NCBI GenBank assembly: GCA_029916745.1
Contig: JARXWK010000006.1
Span: 52,955 to 116,954, forward strand
DNA length: 64,000 nucleotides
From: Dysgonomonadaceae bacterium PH5-43
Lineage (GTDB): Bacteria > Bacteroidota > Bacteroidia > Bacteroidales > Azobacteroidaceae
Direction of reading: 5' to 3'
This document shows, in pieces, positions 62,701-64,000 of this stretch. A model generated the notes under the pieces. The model worked only from the letters and a program-made list of their open reading frames with translations. It did no database searches and was not told the DNA's origin. Position 1 is the first letter of the stretch. Every line of letters begins with the position of its first letter. The position numbers and the translations under genes were made by a program.

Positions 62701-64000
62701 TTCGACCGACTACGATATGTGCGATAGGTTATACTTCGACGAACTGACTTACGAAAGGGTTATGGATATTCTGGAACTTGAAAATCCTCACGGAATAGTT
62801 TTATCTACTGGTGGACAAATCCCAAACAACCTTGCTCTCCAGCTCGATAAAGAGAATGTTCCTATACTTGGTACGCAAGCAAAATATATTGATAGAGCCG
62901 AAGACCGACATAAATTCTCGTCTATGCTTGACGAACTTGGTATCGACCAACCTAAGTGGAAAGAACTTAGCAGTATGGACGATATAGATAAGTTTGTAGA
63001 AGAAGTCGGGTTCCCCGTACTTGTTCGCCCATCTTATGTGCTATCGGGCGCAGCAATGAATGTTTGCTCTAATCACTCCGAGCTAAAACAGTTCCTTACA
63101 TTGGCAGCAAATGTATCACAAAAGCACCCTGTAGTAGTTAGTGCTTTCATTGAGAATGCTAAAGAAATAGAAATAGATGCCGTTGCAGACAAAGGAGAAA
63201 TAATTACTTACGCAATATCTGAACATATTGAGTTTGCTGGCGTTCACTCAGGAGATGCAACTATACAATTTCCACCCCAAAGACTCTACGTAGAAACTGT
63301 AAGAAGAATAAAGCGTATATCTCGCGAGATAGCTAAAGCTCTCCAAATAAGCGGGCCGTTCAACATACAGTTCTTAGCCAAAGACAACGAAATAAAAGTA
63401 ATAGAATGTAATCTAAGAGCATCTCGCAGCTTTCCATTCGTATCTAAAGTTCTTAAATTAAATTTTATAGAGCTTGCAACAAGAATAATGCTTGGAGAGA
63501 AAGTTGAAAAACCAAACAAAAGCGAATTCGAACTCGATTATGTTGGAATAAAAGCTTCTCAATTTTCTTTTTCGCGACTACAAAAAGCCGACCCCGTACT
63601 CGGAGTTGATATGACATCAACAGGAGAAGTTGGCTGTATAGGTGATGATTATTACGAAGCAGTGCTTAAATCTATGCTTTCGGTAGGAATGAAGATTCCC
63701 AATAAGAACATTCTTATATCAAGCGGAGGAACTAAATCGAAAGTAGATTTACTTGAAGCGTGTAAAACTCTATACAAACACGGCTATTCGCTGTTTGCAA
63801 CAGAAGGAACTTGCAAGTTTTTACTCGAAAACAATATTCCATCAACACAAGTAGCACAACCAAGCGAAACAGGGCAACCTAATGCTCTTGATATGATACG
63901 AAATAAAAAAATAGATATGGTTGTAAACATTCCGAAAAACTTATCGCAAAAAGAATTGTCGAATGGATACAAAATCCGAAGAGGAGCAATCGACTTCAAC
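59780..64000 (+). CDS. carAB: Fused carbamoyl-phosphate synthase, CarA-CarB in one chain (C-terminus beyond window)
   Basis: One open frame of 1407 codons runs from the ATG to the right edge with no stop. Residues 1 to about 360 are CarA: class I glutaminase with Cys249 (GICMGNQLL), His333 and Glu335 (QFHPEA), and the preceding LSNGPGDPEHCE. About 15 residues later (near 375) the CarB part begins (VLLLGSGALKIGEAGEFDYSG), with two ATP-grasp halves (ALGGMGSG, EVNARLSRSSALASKATG; ECNLRASRSFPFVSK) and an MGS-like allosteric domain from about 1305 (KNILISSGGTKSKVDL ... SLFATEGTCKFL). It makes carbamoyl phosphate from glutamine, bicarbonate and ATP for pyrimidines and arginine. Fused GATase-synthetase chains are standard in eukaryotes (CAD, CPS1), whereas bacteria usually keep two genes. 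Probably 40-60 residues are missing. Confidence 0.93.
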   Translation, partial: MERKASLILENGQRFDGVSFGFETPVSGEIVFNTAMVGYPESLTDPSYAGQILTVTYPLVGNYGVPNNNIIDGLSEFYESEKIQVKGLIISEYSQNYNHWNAEKSLGDWLKEHKVPALYGIDTRALTKLLRENGSMKGKIIFDSADEIAFADISSENLVAKVSCKEVIKYGNGSKTVVLVDCGVKHNIIRILLKYDVTIIRVPWDYDFNTIEYDGLFLSNGPGDPEHCEVTVANIRKAIDKNKPIMGICMGNQLLAKAAGASTYKLKYGHRSHNQPVQLVNTTKCYITSQNHGYAVDTSKLNEDWEALFINMNDGSNEGIRHKTKPFFSSQFHPEAASGPTDTAFLFDVFIENMHNPQPLKNIKSKTLEAIKLPKKVLLLGSGALKIGEAGEFDYSGSQALKALKEEGIETVLINPNIATVQTSEGVADKIYFLPITPFFVEKVIEKEKPDGILLSFGGQTALNCGVELYKSGVFEKYNVEVLGTPVQAIIDTEDRELFVNKLDEINVKSIKSIAVESIEDAYKAASELGYPIIVRAAYALGGMGSGFCNNQDELKSLAEKAFNYSNQLLIEKSLKGWKEIEYEVVRDKYDNCITVCNMENFDPLGIHTGESIVVAPSQTLTNKEYHKLRELAIRIIRHIGIVGECNVQYAFDTVSEDYRVIEVNARLSRSSALASKATGYPLAFIAAKLGLGYGLQELSNSVTKTTPAFFEPALDYIVCKIPRWDLGKFNGVSHEIGSSMKSVGEVMSIGRNFEEAIQKGLRMIAQGMHGFVANKNLEVEDIDKSLSEPTDKRIFIIAQALESGYTIEKIHTLTKIDLWFLQKLKLIYDTSKEISTYNKVEELPCNLLLKAKQKGFSDFQISKLLYKDSNIASDEKATLRDYRKKLGILPVVKQIDTLAAEYPAQTNYLYLTYNGTENDVSYLGDKKSVVVLGSGAYRIGSSVEFDWCSVNALETIRKQGWRGVMINYNPETVSTDYDMCDRLYFDELTYERVMDILELENPHGIVLSTGGQIPNNLALQLDKENVPILGTQAKYIDRAEDRHKFSSMLDELGIDQPKWKELSSMDDIDKFVEEVGFPVLVRPSYVLSGAAMNVCSNHSELKQFLTLAANVSQKHPVVVSAFIENAKEIEIDAVADKGEIITYAISEHIEFAGVHSGDATIQFPPQRLYVETVRRIKRISREIAKALQISGPFNIQFLAKDNEIKVIECNLRASRSFPFVSKVLKLNFIELATRIMLGEKVEKPNKSEFELDYVGIKASQFSFSRLQKADPVLGVDMTSTGEVGCIGDDYYEAVLKSMLSVGMKIPNKNILISSGGTKSKVDLLEACKTLYKHGYSLFATEGTCKFLLENNIPSTQVAQPSETGQPNALDMIRNKKIDMVVNIPKNLSQKELSNGYKIRRGAIDFN

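Overview
The window looks like chromosomal DNA of a low-GC member of the Bacteroidota, most likely order Bacteroidales. The evidence is a type III glutamine synthetase (GlnN), Bacteroides-type promoters (TTTG about 20 bp before TAnnTTTG), several exported proteins ending in type IX secretion (T9SS) type A sorting domains, a FadL-type outer membrane protein, a TrpB2-type tryptophan synthase beta chain, ammonia-dependent AsnA, LL-diaminopimelate aminotransferase and pyruvate:ferredoxin oxidoreductase. No rRNA, tRNA, transposase, phage gene or CRISPR array was seen.

Layout. 1-2.4 kb: start of trpB (minus strand, runs off the left edge), a degenerate tandem array, and a FadL-like porin. 2.6-7.4 kb: an AAA_14-type ATPase and nifJ, closed by a very strong hairpin. 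7.5-24.5 kb: a long minus-strand cluster of secreted-protein genes, containing two giant T9SS cargo proteins (1924 aa with a GH5 glycosidase; 2251 aa with a beta-helix), a smaller two-repeat T9SS cargo protein, two ~100-aa proteins with a C-terminal membrane segment, a family 2 glycosyltransferase and a B12-binding radical SAM protein. 24.6-27.3 kb: a thioesterase, an alkylguanine-DNA methyltransferase, a 0.7-kb repeat-rich gap and a 2-dehydropantoate 2-reductase. 27.3-38.0 kb: the core run rimP-nusA-infB-cvpA-sufBCDS-rnhB. 38.1-43.6 kb: small accessory genes (TonB-C lipoprotein, YcxB-like protein, TlpA-like thiol-disulfide lipoprotein, a DUF3791-like/DUF3990 pair, a DUF4349 lipoprotein, a Fic protein with an altered motif) and folB. 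43.6-47.4 kb: a second array, a GNAT acetyltransferase and a three-gene ABC-3C conflict system (SMEK/CTD protein, MC6-like middle component, DUF2326 ATPase). 47.5-59.4 kb: a minus-strand nitrogen block dapF-dapL-asnA-glnN, then gltB-purF. 59.8 kb to the right edge: one uninterrupted frame that fuses carbamoyl-phosphate synthase small and large subunits.

How it fits together. The right third is ammonia and glutamine metabolism: GlnN makes glutamine, GltB makes glutamate, AsnA uses ammonia directly, and PurF and the CarAB fusion spend glutamine amide nitrogen on purines, pyrimidines and arginine. The middle is translation and Fe-S assembly; NifJ is a large Fe-S enzyme. The 7.5-24.5 kb cluster probably makes very large cell-surface glycan-active or glycan-binding proteins.

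Points most worth a second look: the CarA-CarB fusion; the compact ABC-3C system; the DUF3791-like/DUF3990 gene pair; the T9SS cargo/GT2/radical SAM cluster with its short membrane-anchored proteins; and four intergenic arrays with a common period of about 22-23 bp but different sequences. Two of these arrays share an 18-nt leader. There is also a separate 164-bp structured repeat.
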